DNA from: Acinetobacter sp. XH1741
GTDB lineage: Bacteria > Pseudomonadota > Gammaproteobacteria > Pseudomonadales > Moraxellaceae
DNA length: 64,000 nucleotides
Assembly (NCBI RefSeq): GCF_041021895.1
Contig: NZ_CP157428.1
Coordinates: 2,604,001 to 2,668,000 of the forward strand
Reading direction: 5' to 3'
Shown one piece after another: positions 37,255 to 46,467 of this stretch. The translations under genes and the position numbers were made by a program. Each line of letters starts with the position of its first letter. Within the stretch, counting starts at the first letter, position 1. Below the pieces are notes generated by a model that saw only the letters and a program-made list of their open reading frames with translations, did not search any database and was not told the DNA's origin.

Positions 37255-37620
37255 TTATAAAGGTGTAGAGTTTTTATCTTGGGGATAAATATCTACAACT
37301 GTTTTCTCATGTCTTACATTCGCAGCTGCTTCTGCCGCTGCCAATTGAGCACTTTGAATTTGTTCTTTTCTCAAATGATCAATATCTTTACGAAGACGTT
37401 TGATTTCCCAGCCTTTTTGAAAAACTCGGAAAACCTGTACACCTAATAAAAGTCCAACCACAATTCCAAGCGCCAAGGTAAGTAGCAATAATAAACCTAA
37501 ACGCATTGCAGGAACTTGAGTAAATAATAAATCAACAGGAAGTTCTGTTGGGTTCTGCAAAACAAGTGCTAAAGCATAGCCAAATACAATAATGAGTAAT
37601 GCAATTAGAATATAACGCAT
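37255..37620 (-). CDS. lapA: LapA-domain inner-membrane protein
   Basis: A 121-residue protein with two membrane helices (about residues 3-20 and 40-65) and a cytoplasmic coiled tail, the LapA/YciS family. In E. coli LapA and LapB tune LpxC turnover and so LPS amount. The ATG at 37620 has a GGGGTG-containing site; a GTG two codons earlier is possible. No lapB gene follows here; pyrF is next. It lies 18 bases after ihfB, the usual rpsA-ihfB-lapA order of gammaproteobacteria. Confidence 0.85.
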   Translation of the reverse strand: MRYILIALLIIVFGYALALVLQNPTELPVDLLFTQVPAMRLGLLLLLTLALGIVVGLLLGVQVFRVFQKGWEIKRLRKDIDHLRKEQIQSAQLAAAEAAANVRHEKTVVDIYPQDKNSTPL

Positions 37621-37644
37621 AGGCACCCCACTTATGAGTTTTAT

Positions 37645-37947
37645 TTATTTTCCAGATTCATTCACTGCATCACGAAGTGCTTTACCTGGTTTAAAATGTG
37701 GAACCGCCTTCGCAGCCACGTCAACTGACTTACCAGTTTTCGGGTTACGACCAACTCTAGGTTCACGGTGATGTAAAGCAAAGCTACCAAAACCACGGAT
37801 TTCAATACGATTGTCAGTCGAAAGAGCTTCGATCATTTGATCAATCATGATTTTAACCGCTTCTTCCACCAAGGGTTCAGCCAAGTGTGGATTTTTTAGC
37901 GCAATGCGTTCAATTAAATCAGACTTATTAAGAGCTTCAGTAGTCAT
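37645..37947 (-). CDS. ihfB: Integration host factor beta subunit
   Basis: A 100-residue HU/IHF-family DNA-bending protein. The DNA-intercalating arm includes [20 protein letters not shown] and the Pro at its tip. IHF-beta is distinguished from HU by context (after rpsA) and the arm residues. IHF bends DNA at WATCAA-N4-TTR sites and supports sigma-54 promoters, which is relevant to the site at 24538-24550. It lies downstream of rpsA, past a long hairpin. Confidence 0.95.
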   Translation of the reverse strand: MTTEALNKSDLIERIALKNPHLAEPLVEEAVKIMIDQMIEALSTDNRIEIRGFGSFALHHREPRVGRNPKTGKSVDVAAKAVPHFKPGKALRDAVNESGK

Positions 37948-38006
37948 CTACGACCTCGTTATTTATTACTACTCTAAGTCGTTTGATAATAACCTGTTTA
38001 AATACA

Positions 38007-38045
38007 AAACGGTAGCGCAGTATGTTGAATACTACGCTACCGTTT
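38007..38045 (-). terminator. Long hairpin between rpsA and ihfB
   Basis: AAACGGTAGCG and CGCTACCGTTT form an 11-bp stem, extended inward by AGTAT/ATACT. On the minus strand a TTTTGTATTT tract follows, so it can act as a partial terminator that lowers ihfB relative to rpsA transcription. Confidence 0.65.
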
Positions 38046-38103
38046 ACAGTAATTTGTATAAAAAGCACAATTTCGTTACATGAAACTGTACTTTGTTAAC
38101 TTA

Positions 38104-39777
38104 TTACTTCATTTGTGCTTTGATCAAGTCACCAATAGTCTTAGGACCATTTTCTTGAGAAGCTGATGCTGTACGTAAGTTAGCAACTGCTTCTTTCTCT
38201 TCAGCTTCGTCTTTCGCTTTGATAGACAAGTTGATAGAGCGAGATTTACGATCAACGTTGATGATTTTCGCTTCAACTTCTTGACCAACTTCTAAGAATT
38301 TAGTTGCATCTTCAACGCGGTCACGGTTGATTTCAGAAGCTTTAAGAGTCGCTTCAACTTCGTCAGCTAACTTAACAGTTGCGCCACGAGCATCAACTGC
38401 AGTCACAGTACCTTTAACTAAAGCACCACGTTCGTTAGCAGCTAAGAAATCATTGAACGGATCGCTGTTCAATTGCTTGATACCAAGGCTGATACGATTA
38501 CCTTCAGCGTCTACAGACAAGATAACTGCTTCAACAGTGTCACCTTTCTTGTAACGACGGATAGCTTCTTCGCCTTGTTCGTTCCAAGAAATATCAGACA
38601 AGTGAACTAGACCGTCGATACCGCCATTTAAGCCAATGAAGATACCAAAGTCAGTGATAGACTTGATTGTACCAGAAACTTTTTCGCCTTTCTCATGAGA
38701 CTTAGCAAACTCTTCCCATGGGTTAGCACGAGTTTGTTTGATACCAAGGCTGATACGACGACGTTCTTCGTCAACTTCAAGAACCATAACATCAACTTCA
38801 TCACCAATCTGAACAACTTTAGATGGGTGGATGTTTTTGTTAGTGTGGTCCATTTCAGAAACGTGTACTAAACCTTCAACGCCTTCAGCGATTTCAGCGA
38901 AACAACCGTAATCAGTTAAGTTAGTAACACGTGCTTTAACGATAGAACCTTTAGGATAACGGCTCATGATCGCTAACCATGGATCTTCGCCTAATTGTTT
39001 AAGGCCTAAAGATACGCGGTTACGTTCACGGTCAAATTTAAGTACTTTAACAGTAACTTCTTGACCAACTTCAACAACTTCTGAAGGGTGCTTGATACGC
39101 TTCCAAGCCATATCTGTGATATGAAGAAGACCATCAATACCGCCAAGATCAACGAATGCACCGTAATCAGTAAGGTTCTTGATAGTACCTGTAACTGTTT
39201 GACCTTCTTCAAGTTGAGCAAGTAATGCTTCACGGTCAGCAGAAGATTCAGCTTCCATAACAGCACGACGAGATACAACAACGTTGTTACGTTTAGCATC
39301 AAGTTTGATTACTTTAAACTCTAACTCTTTACCTTCAAGGTGAGTAGTGTCACGGATAGGACGAGTGTCAACTAATGAACCTGGCAAGAACGCACGAACA
39401 GGACCGATGTCAACAGTGAAACCGCCTTTAACTTTACCAGAGATAACACCAGTAACGATTTCGCCATCTTCAAAGATTTTTTCAAGTTTAGTCCAAGTTT
39501 CAGCACGTTTAGCTTTTTCACGTGATAAAACTGTTTGACCCATACCGTTGTCAAGAGCTTCAACAACTACGTCAACAGTATCGCCAACCTGAACTTCAAG
39601 TTCACGTTGTTCATTTAAAAATTCAGCACGATCAACAATGCCTTCTGATTTAAGGCCAGTGTCAACAGTAACCCAGTCGCTATCGATGTTTACAACAACA
39701 CCTTGGATGACTGCACCCTTTTCAACATTGAGGTTTAATTCACTTTCTTCAAAGAGGGCTGCAAAAGATTCGGTCAT
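38104..39777 (-). CDS. rpsA: 30S ribosomal protein S1
   Basis: A 557-residue S1 with six S1 (OB-fold) repeats, the full gammaproteobacterial form. It binds mRNA and enables initiation on structured or weak-site messages. Repeats are visible from [19 protein letters not shown] onward, with [20 protein letters not shown] and [20 protein letters not shown] among the central ones. S1 normally represses its own translation. It follows cmk, the common cmk-rpsA-ihfB order, with a 104-base gap that probably holds its own promoter. Confidence 0.97.
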   Translation of the reverse strand: MTESFAALFEESELNLNVEKGAVIQGVVVNIDSDWVTVDTGLKSEGIVDRAEFLNEQRELEVQVGDTVDVVVEALDNGMGQTVLSREKAKRAETWTKLEKIFEDGEIVTGVISGKVKGGFTVDIGPVRAFLPGSLVDTRPIRDTTHLEGKELEFKVIKLDAKRNNVVVSRRAVMEAESSADREALLAQLEEGQTVTGTIKNLTDYGAFVDLGGIDGLLHITDMAWKRIKHPSEVVEVGQEVTVKVLKFDRERNRVSLGLKQLGEDPWLAIMSRYPKGSIVKARVTNLTDYGCFAEIAEGVEGLVHVSEMDHTNKNIHPSKVVQIGDEVDVMVLEVDEERRRISLGIKQTRANPWEEFAKSHEKGEKVSGTIKSITDFGIFIGLNGGIDGLVHLSDISWNEQGEEAIRRYKKGDTVEAVILSVDAEGNRISLGIKQLNSDPFNDFLAANERGALVKGTVTAVDARGATVKLADEVEATLKASEINRDRVEDATKFLEVGQEVEAKIINVDRKSRSINLSIKAKDEAEEKEAVANLRTASASQENGPKTIGDLIKAQMK

Positions 39778-39881
39778 GATATACCTGATAAATTCAGCGG
39801 TCTTGGATCAGACAAGGCCGGTTTAGTTAAGTATCAACATAGTCTTTATAGACTGATCAAGCTATGCGTCAACTGATAATC

Positions 39882-40568
39882 TTAGTTGCTAATAGTACGG
39901 CTATCGACGTAATCAACCATTAACTTAAATACTTGATCGATCGTTAATTCCGAACTATCAATGATATAAGCATCTGCGGCTGGCTTGAGAGGAGCAACTT
40001 CTCGCTCCATATCTCTTTTGTCACGCGCTTGTATATTAGCTAAAATGTCGTTTATTTTAGCATCTAGCCCCATACCCTGCAACTGTTTTACTCTTCGCTC
40101 AGCTCGCGACTCAGCCGAAGCCGTCAGATAAATTTTAGCATTGGCTTCTGGGAAAATTGATGTTGCCATATCTCGGCCATCTGCAACCAAACCTGGAGTC
40201 TGTGCAAAAGCTCTTTGACGTTCAAAAAGTGCCTGTCTTAGCTCTGGTATTGCTGCAACTTTAGAGGCGTATTCCCCAACTCGTTCTGTGCGAATAGTTT
40301 GTGATACATCCTCTTCATCAAGGAAAACTAATGTTCCTTCTGCTGAAGTTTCAAACTTAATATTAAGTTGACGAGCATCTTCAACACACTCATCTAAATG
40401 ACTATCTAATTTTTCCAATAAATCATGTTTATGTAATGACAACCCCAACAAACGATACAAGGCTCCAGAATCGAGTAAATGAAATTGATAATACGCAGCA
40501 AGCTTCGCCGCTAATGTACCTTTACCCGAACCACTCGGACCATCAATAGTAATAATTTGAACTGTCAT
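39882..40568 (-). CDS. cmk: Cytidylate kinase
   Basis: A 228-residue CMP/dCMP kinase, phosphorylating CMP with ATP. The P-loop [17 protein letters not shown] opens the protein and the substrate lid contains [15 protein letters not shown]. Start at ATG 40568 is preferred: the longer frame begins at a TTG and adds a tail not seen in the family. It begins 10 bases after the SRPBCC gene's stop, so the two probably share a transcript with rpsA downstream. Confidence 0.95.
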   Translation of the reverse strand: MTVQIITIDGPSGSGKGTLAAKLAAYYQFHLLDSGALYRLLGLSLHKHDLLEKLDSHLDECVEDARQLNIKFETSAEGTLVFLDEEDVSQTIRTERVGEYASKVAAIPELRQALFERQRAFAQTPGLVADGRDMATSIFPEANAKIYLTASAESRAERRVKQLQGMGLDAKINDILANIQARDKRDMEREVAPLKPAADAYIIDSSELTIDQVFKLMVDYVDSRTISN

Positions 40569-40578
40569 TGAACTCTCA

Positions 40579-41019
40579 CTAAGAAGCAAATGCTTTAGCT
40601 AATCTCGAAAAGCCTAGTGTAATCGCTAGTTTTAGCTGTGCAAGAATTAATTTACTTACAACAGGAGCTTTTGCAGTCAATTCGATCCGATAAGTAACCA
40701 AGGTAATATAAGGGGTAATTTCAGAAAACTCGATACGACCTAAATGATGTTTAACTAAAGGATTATCAATCAATTTATATTCAATGCACTTATTTTCCTC
40801 AAGATGAGTAATTTCTTCTTTAAGAGGTTTAATCACACCAAAGCCCATACGGCGAACAGAGCCTACTCCATCTGGTCTTTCAGGGTCTGCCGAGTCTTTC
40901 ACACGCACAACTTGTAGTGGTGCAAAAGCCTTATTATAAGTTGCGTGTTTAGAAAGTAGGTTAAATACATCGCCAAGCGGAGCATTAAATTCTTTTTGTA
41001 TGCTGATGACATTACGCAT
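40579..41019 (-). CDS. SRPBCC (START-like) family protein
   Basis: A 146-residue helix-grip lipid- or ligand-binding fold, polyketide cyclase type. Typical parts are [20 protein letters not shown] at the start and a long C-terminal helix ([20 protein letters not shown]). No catalytic motif defines a substrate. It is placed immediately upstream of cmk and downstream of tadA on the same strand, but with no evident functional link. Confidence 0.8.
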   Translation of the reverse strand: MRNVISIQKEFNAPLGDVFNLLSKHATYNKAFAPLQVVRVKDSADPERPDGVGSVRRMGFGVIKPLKEEITHLEENKCIEYKLIDNPLVKHHLGRIEFSEITPYITLVTYRIELTAKAPVVSKLILAQLKLAITLGFSRLAKAFAS

Positions 41020-41089
41020 GAAAATTCCTTATTTAAATAAAATCATGTCAATGAAACGGCGTTAGTTTGCCATAACACGATGACACTTT

Positions 41090-41593
41090 TTAATCATTTA
41101 AGGACGTTTTTTGTTGCTTCTCTTGTTTCTTTTGTTCACGTCTTTGTTTAAAGAAAAGACTTAACTGTTGAGCACATTTTTCATGTAAGCATCCATGCTC
41201 AAAAGTAAATTTGTGGTTGTAATAGCCATTTTCTAATAATTGACGTGCACTTACGAGTGAACCTGCTTTAGGCTCTGTTGTACCAAATACAATATGTTTA
41301 ATTCTTGCATGTACTAATGCACCTACACACATTGTGCAAGGCTCAAGCGTAACGTACAAAGTTGCATCTTCAGGTAAACGATAATTTTGCAATAATTGGC
41401 AAGCAGAACGAATAGCTTGAATTTCTGCATGAGCCGTAGGGTCAGACAAACCAATAGGAGCATTAAAACCAGCTCCAATTAGCTTATTTTGACTAACAAT
41501 TACAGCTCCAACAGGAATTTCTCCCTGTTCGGCTGCTAATTCAGCTTGCTCGTAAGCAAGCTGCATCCAATATTCATCACTAAATTTAGTCAT
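41090..41593 (-). CDS. tadA: tRNA-specific adenosine deaminase
   Basis: A 167-residue deaminase converting A34 to inosine in tRNA-Arg(ACG). The zinc and catalytic motifs are DPTAHAEIQAIRSA (His ligand and catalytic Glu) and TLEPCTMCVGALVHARI (two Cys ligands). The Gln/Lys-rich C-terminal tail (about residues 150-167) is low complexity. It follows the ECH-family gene by 9 bases and ung further up, so these three are likely one operon. Confidence 0.95.
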   Translation of the reverse strand: MTKFSDEYWMQLAYEQAELAAEQGEIPVGAVIVSQNKLIGAGFNAPIGLSDPTAHAEIQAIRSACQLLQNYRLPEDATLYVTLEPCTMCVGALVHARIKHIVFGTTEPKAGSLVSARQLLENGYYNHKFTFEHGCLHEKCAQQLSLFFKQRREQKKQEKQQKTSLND

Positions 41594-41601
41594 TTAATTT
41601 A

Positions 41602-42726
41602 TTATGACACTACACCATATTGTCTGAGTAATGCATTCCAGCTATCAATAGATGTTAGTGGAGGATCATTTGCTAAAATGCCTCTTAATGTAAGGTCTTC
41701 GCATGCCTTCCATTCTGGTGATAAATCTTTATCAACCAAACGAGCACGTACACCTTCTACGAAATCAGGGTGACGAATTTTCCATTCAGAAATTTGTGCT
41801 TCTAAGTCAAAAACTTCATCCCAAGAATGAACTTGCTTACCCCATTGCCATAACAACCAAGTAATTGCTGCTGTGCTCGGTGAACCCTTTTGCAAGTTTT
41901 CGCTGGCTTGACGTAACCAATCACTACTTGCATCACGTAAGCTTACAATTGCTTGATAATCTTGCTCAAAGCTTGAACCACGGCAAACACTATGAATAAC
42001 ATCTAACGAATTTTGTAATGGTCCAGCTGCAACCGGGCGATGCAAACTATTTAAAGTATCGTCAATCGCGCGGAAATCACCTGCAGGATAATGTGCCCAA
42101 TTAATATTGAGTACTTTTTGTAGAACATTATCACGTTGCGCTTCACAAATATGTGTCGCCCAACCAATGCTATATGCCCCAGCAGCAGTCATAATCGAGC
42201 CAGTCAAACCAGTAAATAAACCAATTTGTCCGCGGTCAGCAAGAAAACGGCTTGCTCCAACATCTGGATATAAACCAATGTTAATTTCAGGCATTGCTAA
42301 ACGTGAATACGGCGTAACTAAACGGAAAGGTGCAGCCATAAACAAGCCTAAACCACCACCCATTACATAACCTTCACCCCACACCACAACTGGTTTAGCA
42401 TAGTTGTGCAGAAGTAAATCCAAAGCATATTCTTGCTGGAAAAACTTATTTGCTGTTTCTACTTCCTGATTAATTACCAGTTGACGTAATTTGCGTACAT
42501 CTCCGCCTGCACAAAAAGCTTTTGGTGTGGTTGAATCCAACCAAATTGCTTTTACTCGCTCATCATCACGGAAGTCTTCAAATACTTTTAATAAAGCCGT
42601 TACGATTGATTCATCTAAAGCATGTAATGATTTAGGTCGATTCAAACGTACAATACGCCAACCATTCTTTGCTTCTTCAACTACCAGATCCGGATGATAG
42701 CTATTTACATTGGGAGAGTTCATCAT
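41602..42726 (-). CDS. Enoyl-CoA hydratase/isomerase family, HIBYL-CoA hydrolase type
   Basis: A 374-residue crotonase-fold protein of the long ECH_2 group, which includes 3-hydroxyisobutyryl-CoA hydrolases of valine breakdown. Seen features are RPKSLHALDESIV, the oxyanion-hole stretch AFCAGGDVRKLRQL and VVVWGEGYVMGGGLGLFMA, and the catalytic Glu region MPEINIGLYPDVGASRFLA. The C-terminal extension (EGVRARLVDKDLSPEWK) is typical of the hydrolase group. It overlaps the ung stop by four bases. No valine-pathway neighbours are present. Confidence 0.85.
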   Translation of the reverse strand: MMNSPNVNSYHPDLVVEEAKNGWRIVRLNRPKSLHALDESIVTALLKVFEDFRDDERVKAIWLDSTTPKAFCAGGDVRKLRQLVINQEVETANKFFQQEYALDLLLHNYAKPVVVWGEGYVMGGGLGLFMAAPFRLVTPYSRLAMPEINIGLYPDVGASRFLADRGQIGLFTGLTGSIMTAAGAYSIGWATHICEAQRDNVLQKVLNINWAHYPAGDFRAIDDTLNSLHRPVAAGPLQNSLDVIHSVCRGSSFEQDYQAIVSLRDASSDWLRQASENLQKGSPSTAAITWLLWQWGKQVHSWDEVFDLEAQISEWKIRHPDFVEGVRARLVDKDLSPEWKACEDLTLRGILANDPPLTSIDSWNALLRQYGVVS

Positions 42727-43436
42727 GCGTCCAATTGCCAGTCTATGGGCTCAATGCCATGTTGTTTCAAATATTGGTTCGTTTTTGAAAATACTTTACA
42801 TCCGAAGAAACCACCACGATTAGCCGCAAGTGGTGATGGATGTGCAGCTGTTAAAACTAAGTGTTTTTCTCTGTTTATACGTTGTCCTTTACGTTGCGCA
42901 TAAGCACCCCATAAAATAAAAACTATGTGTTCTCGCTCTTCATTCAAAACATCGATTACTGCATCAGTAAACTCTTCCCAACCTTGTTTTTGATGTGAGG
43001 TCGGTTGTCCAGCTTCTACAGTAAGTACGCTGTTTAACAAGAGCACACCTTGTTCGGCCCATTTGGTTAAATCACCATGACGCGAAACTGGTACACCTAA
43101 ATCTGTGTTTAGTTCATGAAAAATATTACGTAAAGACGGTGGTAATGCAATTCCTTTTTGCACAGAGAAACTTAAACCATTCGCCTGATTAGGGCCATGA
43201 TATGGATCTTGACCTAAAATAACGACTTTCACATGTTCCAATGGTGTAATATTTAAAGCACTGAAAATTTGTTTGCTTGGAGGATATATTGTTTTTTGAG
43301 CCTGTTTCTGCTGAAACAAGAAGTCTCGCAAACTATCCATATAAGGACTCAGCAAAAATGGCGTTAATGATCTTTTCCAGCTTTCTTCTAATTGAACTTT
43401 ACTGAGTTTGTCTTGCTGTTGCTCAGTTAATTGCAT
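42723..43436 (-). CDS. ung: Uracil-DNA glycosylase
   Basis: A 237-residue family-1 uracil-DNA glycosylase, starting base-excision repair of uracil. The water-activating loop is VVILGQDPYHGPNQANGL (Asp and Tyr) and the minor-groove Leu loop is HPSPLAANRGGFFGC (catalytic His). ATG 43436 has AGGA seven bases upstream; an ATG at 43445 three codons earlier is possible but lies against that site. Confidence 0.96.
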   Translation of the reverse strand: MQLTEQQQDKLSKVQLEESWKRSLTPFLLSPYMDSLRDFLFQQKQAQKTIYPPSKQIFSALNITPLEHVKVVILGQDPYHGPNQANGLSFSVQKGIALPPSLRNIFHELNTDLGVPVSRHGDLTKWAEQGVLLLNSVLTVEAGQPTSHQKQGWEEFTDAVIDVLNEEREHIVFILWGAYAQRKGQRINREKHLVLTAAHPSPLAANRGGFFGCKVFSKTNQYLKQHGIEPIDWQLDA

Positions 43437-43486
43437 TAATGTCATCCTAGATCAATTTTCATTTCTACGAATAAAAAGAAGTTAAC

Positions 43487-44083
43487 TTACACTTCTACTT
43501 GTAAGTTAACATGTGGATTTTGAAATTTAAGCCCTTGTTTTAAATTTTCATACATTTGTCGATCAGTCCATTCTGACTGGACTTGTTCTGAGAAAATTAT
43601 TTCATCAAGGCTTAACAAACCCATTTGTTCATTTTGAATATCTTCAAGAAAACTTTGTGCATATCCAGTATCTGTTTCATGAACAATAACTGAATAGACT
43701 TCAACATCGCCTTCCCCATTTTGAGTGACGGTTGATTGTAATACTTGCTGAGCTAAATAGAAGAAGATTCGGGAAAACTGCTCGGCAGATGGAGACACTG
43801 GTAAAGAAATCCAACGTGCACTAAAAGTCTTACAAGCATCGATATATTGTGGATCATCTTTTTCCCAGAAACAAATCGCATGATCAAAACTATCAAAAAG
43901 GTCCTTAATTACGCCTTTTAATAGTCCAAAATCATATACCATTTGTCCATGATCTAATTTCGAAGCTTTAAGTAATAACTCGACTTTATAACTATGCCCA
44001 TGAATAGATCGCTTACAACGATCCGATGTACAGTTACGTACAACGTGTGCATTTTCAAACTTAAATAACTTACGAATTAACAT
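43487..44083 (-). CDS. queD: 6-pyruvoyl-tetrahydropterin synthase / QueD family
   Basis: A 198-residue PTPS-fold protein, probably 6-carboxy-tetrahydropterin synthase of queuosine synthesis. Zinc histidines are visible in KFENAHVVRN and SIHGHSYKVELLL, with the catalytic Cys in CTSDRCKRSIHG and the pterin-anchoring Glu in VIVHETDTGYA. It is longer than E. coli QueD (about 120 residues), with an inserted C-terminal half. That makes the precise activity a little less sure. It stands alone, about 40 bases before ung. Confidence 0.8.
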   Translation of the reverse strand: MLIRKLFKFENAHVVRNCTSDRCKRSIHGHSYKVELLLKASKLDHGQMVYDFGLLKGVIKDLFDSFDHAICFWEKDDPQYIDACKTFSARWISLPVSPSAEQFSRIFFYLAQQVLQSTVTQNGEGDVEVYSVIVHETDTGYAQSFLEDIQNEQMGLLSLDEIIFSEQVQSEWTDRQMYENLKQGLKFQNPHVNLQVEV

Positions 44084-44312
44084 GTGCCAAATCGATCATT
44101 CCTTCTAAGAACATTATTATAAAGCAAAAGATAAAAACTTCGCATCACTTTTCAAATAGAAACAATTAGCAAAAAGTATGACATGACTTGTGAAGAAATT
44201 TTGAAGATATTGTTTTTTGCTTTAAATATGACCTTTAGAGAAATATGACCCTATCCTTTCCATTAATAAGTTTCAAGTATTACAGACTTATTAAAAATAT
44301 CAATAAATTTAT

Positions 44313-45272
44313 TTAGTTAAATGGTGATAAGCTTCTTGAATAGACATATACCTGCTTATCTTTACGCATTAACGCACTGGTAAACTGTCGTTTTCTATTG
44401 TTTAGAACAACTTCAATCTGAGCTTGAAAGAAGTTGGATTTAACATCAATAAACCTGCTTACCTGTTTTTTCTTTTCACTATCAACTGCTGAAAAAGCAT
44501 TCAACTGCCATAATTCATCAGCATTTTGGAAGAACTTTAAATTTTGTTGGCGTGACTGCAATTCTTTTTCTATAGATCCAATATCCAGTTTTTCATCAAT
44601 ACTCGCCAAGACTAATGGTGAGGCAGTATTAATATTTAATTTTGTCGTCTCGGGCAAAGCAGAAATATATGGGGCAATCTGATCATATTTTTTACCTTCA
44701 AAACCTCTAACCAGTTTTAACTCTTCAATACTATGAAATTTAGTATTAGCAGCCATATAGCTTGGATCTAAGCCTTCATAATAACTACTTTCCGCTCCCA
44801 TTGGTCCAACTGGTTCATCATTTGGATCTTGCCAATCAATCACAGCTTGACTTAATTCTGGTGGTAGTCCTACACGTACCAGCAACCGCTCAAACCAACT
44901 TTTAGCACCTTCATTTACAATACCTTCTGCGGTGGTCAAATTATTTAAATTAAATTTTCCTGACTCATCCAGTAAACGCCCTGAAACAGAACCATCTTCA
45001 ACTGGAAACGGTGGCATAGGTTGCGCCCATGTTTCTTTTAAATGATCCACTCCACCTGCATTATTTGCATCTTGAATAAGCAATTCAGAAAAAAAAGCTT
45101 CCGCACTTTTTGCATAGAGCAAAGATTGATTTTGGCGCATTAGGTAAGCTGTATTTTCCATAGTGTTATTTTGATGCTTAGCTATAGACGCAGCCAAAAT
45201 TGTAGCCAAGGCCACCATAATAAGTATGGTTAGTAAAGCAACACCACTTTGATGCTTATAAGAAATCGCCAT
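44313..45272 (-). CDS. gspK: Type II secretion minor pseudopilin GspK
   Basis: A 319-residue GspK, the large tip pseudopilin. The prepilin leader is cut after Gly10 (KHQSG then VALLTILIMVALATIL). Like other GspK proteins it lacks the Glu at +5 found in the other pseudopilins. The large insert with NLNNLTT and the DWQDPNDEPVGPMGAE segment (a calcium-binding-like region) are typical. It abuts gspJ by one base and completes the H-I-J-K set. No other gsp genes are in the window, matching the scattered type II genes of Acinetobacter. Confidence 0.93.
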   Translation of the reverse strand: MAISYKHQSGVALLTILIMVALATILAASIAKHQNNTMENTAYLMRQNQSLLYAKSAEAFFSELLIQDANNAGGVDHLKETWAQPMPPFPVEDGSVSGRLLDESGKFNLNNLTTAEGIVNEGAKSWFERLLVRVGLPPELSQAVIDWQDPNDEPVGPMGAESSYYEGLDPSYMAANTKFHSIEELKLVRGFEGKKYDQIAPYISALPETTKLNINTASPLVLASIDEKLDIGSIEKELQSRQQNLKFFQNADELWQLNAFSAVDSEKKKQVSRFIDVKSNFFQAQIEVVLNNRKRQFTSALMRKDKQVYVYSRSLSPFN

Positions 45273-46087
45273 TATGTCCCACCTGACTGGGAAAGTGATA
45301 AATCACCTTGGTTTAAACTGTAAATCCATTCATAACTTACCCCCGCCACCGTAATTTGAATTTTTATTCCTTTCGGTAATTTTTTTAACTCATTGGGTTT
45401 AGTTGGATCAATATTCACTTCAGGCCATTTGGTTACTTCCTGCGGAGTCAAAACCATAATGTGATATTGTTCGACTTGACTTAGTAGCGTACTCGATAAA
45501 GGCTGCTCTCTATTCGAAGTATTTAAATTACTATATTTAAGTCGATATAGTTTTTTCTGGTCTGCATCATAACGATATTCAATTCTTTCAAATGGTGATA
45601 ACCCTTGTTTTAAAGGATCAGTTACACCTGCCTTACTAAAACGCAGAATTTGATTATCAATTTCTAAAGCAGGATGAAGTTGTCCACCTTGATTTGCCGA
45701 TAAGGGAATAATTTGCAATGTATCTCGTAGAATTTGTTGATAAGCATCTTGTAATTCAAATAAATGCACTTCATGTTCAGCATTACGATCACGTACTTTG
45801 AGCAAATAATCGAAAATTTTCCATCCCAATAAAGATAAAATTGCAAAGATAGCAATCGCTACTAATAACTCGACTAAAGTAAATCCTGAGGCACGAGCTA
45901 ATCGAGCACTGCTCGATCGTGCCGCAAGATGAGAAGCTATGCTTCGAGAGTGAGAGCCTTTAAAGCGAAGCTTTGTCGGAGCGCAAGACGAAGAGCTATG
46001 CTCGAAGTAATTAGTCGCCACACCATCCGATCGTGCCGCAAGACGAGCAGCTACGTCCTGAGTGCGAACATTTTTATTTTTTATCAT
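45272..46087 (-). CDS. gspJ: Type II secretion minor pseudopilin GspJ with extended leader
   Basis: A 271-residue GspJ. The pseudopilin core begins at residue 69 (SG then FTLVELLVAIAIFAIL; Glu at +5), normal for GspJ from there on. The leader before the cleavage site is 68 residues, instead of about 6-15, because of a repeat array (residues about 7-66, Ala/Arg/Ser-rich, for example DVAARLAARSD and SIASHLAARSS). The ATG overlaps the gspI stop as TAATG, which supports it as the native start. If leader peptidase still cuts after Gly68, mature GspJ is unchanged. It lies third in gspH-I-J-K. Confidence 0.9.
   Translation of the reverse strand: MIKNKNVRTQDVAARLAARSDGVATNYFEHSSSSCAPTKLRFKGSHSRSIASHLAARSSSARLARASGFTLVELLVAIAIFAILSLLGWKIFDYLLKVRDRNAEHEVHLFELQDAYQQILRDTLQIIPLSANQGGQLHPALEIDNQILRFSKAGVTDPLKQGLSPFERIEYRYDADQKKLYRLKYSNLNTSNREQPLSSTLLSQVEQYHIMVLTPQEVTKWPEVNIDPTKPNELKKLPKGIKIQITVAGVSYEWIYSLNQGDLSLSQSGGT
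45891..46060. repeat. GC-rich imperfect triple repeat inside gspJ leader
   Basis: Three imperfect units share a core like GCAAGAYGARVAGCTAYG at 45924, 45983 and 46038, spaced 59 and 55 bases. Two units are preceded by CGATCGTGCC. A perfect hairpin ATCGAGC-ACT-GCTCGAT (45901-45917) sits at one edge. Base composition is far more GC-rich than the flanking gspJ and gspI. Confidence 0.8.
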
Positions 46088-46467
46088 TATTTCGCTTTCA
46101 CTGGATAATTAAAAAAGACCATATGAGTAATACCACTTTGTACTTTTCCCTTATCCTGATCATATAAACTAATTTGCAAATCAACTTTTTGAACATTTGG
46201 ACTAATAGTAGATTCAGCTGATTTATCAATTTGCCAAGTTTCCCCCTGAGAGGTTACCTGTTTACTTTGAGTGCCTTGTAACCATTCTTGATTAATTTCC
46301 ATCATAGCGACTTCATTCATAGCAACAAACTGTGCTTTGGTCCGTAAAATCGCATTTGAAGTAGATTGAGTATATTGCATTGCCACTTTAGTTAAGGCTA
46401 CAGCTGCTACTGCAAAGATTGCTAGAGCGACCATAACCTCCAATAGGGTAAAGCCTTTAGATTTCAT
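46087..46467 (-). CDS. gspI: Type II secretion minor pseudopilin GspI
   Basis: A 126-residue GspI with a five-residue leader: MKSKG, then FTLLEVMVALAIFAVAAVAL with Glu at +5. The conserved ALTKVA and MEINQEW segments are typical. It nucleates the pseudopilus tip with GspJ and GspK. It overlaps gspH by 11 bases at its start and gspJ by one at its end, so translation is coupled along the operon. Confidence 0.93.
   Translation of the reverse strand: MKSKGFTLLEVMVALAIFAVAAVALTKVAMQYTQSTSNAILRTKAQFVAMNEVAMMEINQEWLQGTQSKQVTSQGETWQIDKSAESTISPNVQKVDLQISLYDQDKGKVQSGITHMVFFNYPVKAK

Noticed and set aside
38628..39566. Several Leu/Val-rich minus-strand frames within rpsA
   Set aside because: They are out-of-frame reads of the S1 repeats; the rpsA frame has clear protein motifs throughout.
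46056..46061. TCAGGA copies at both ends of the gspJ repeat array as a target-site duplication
   Set aside because: The two copies are 172 bases apart and in different frames; removing one unit would shift the frame and create a stop, so a simple insertion with duplication is not supported.
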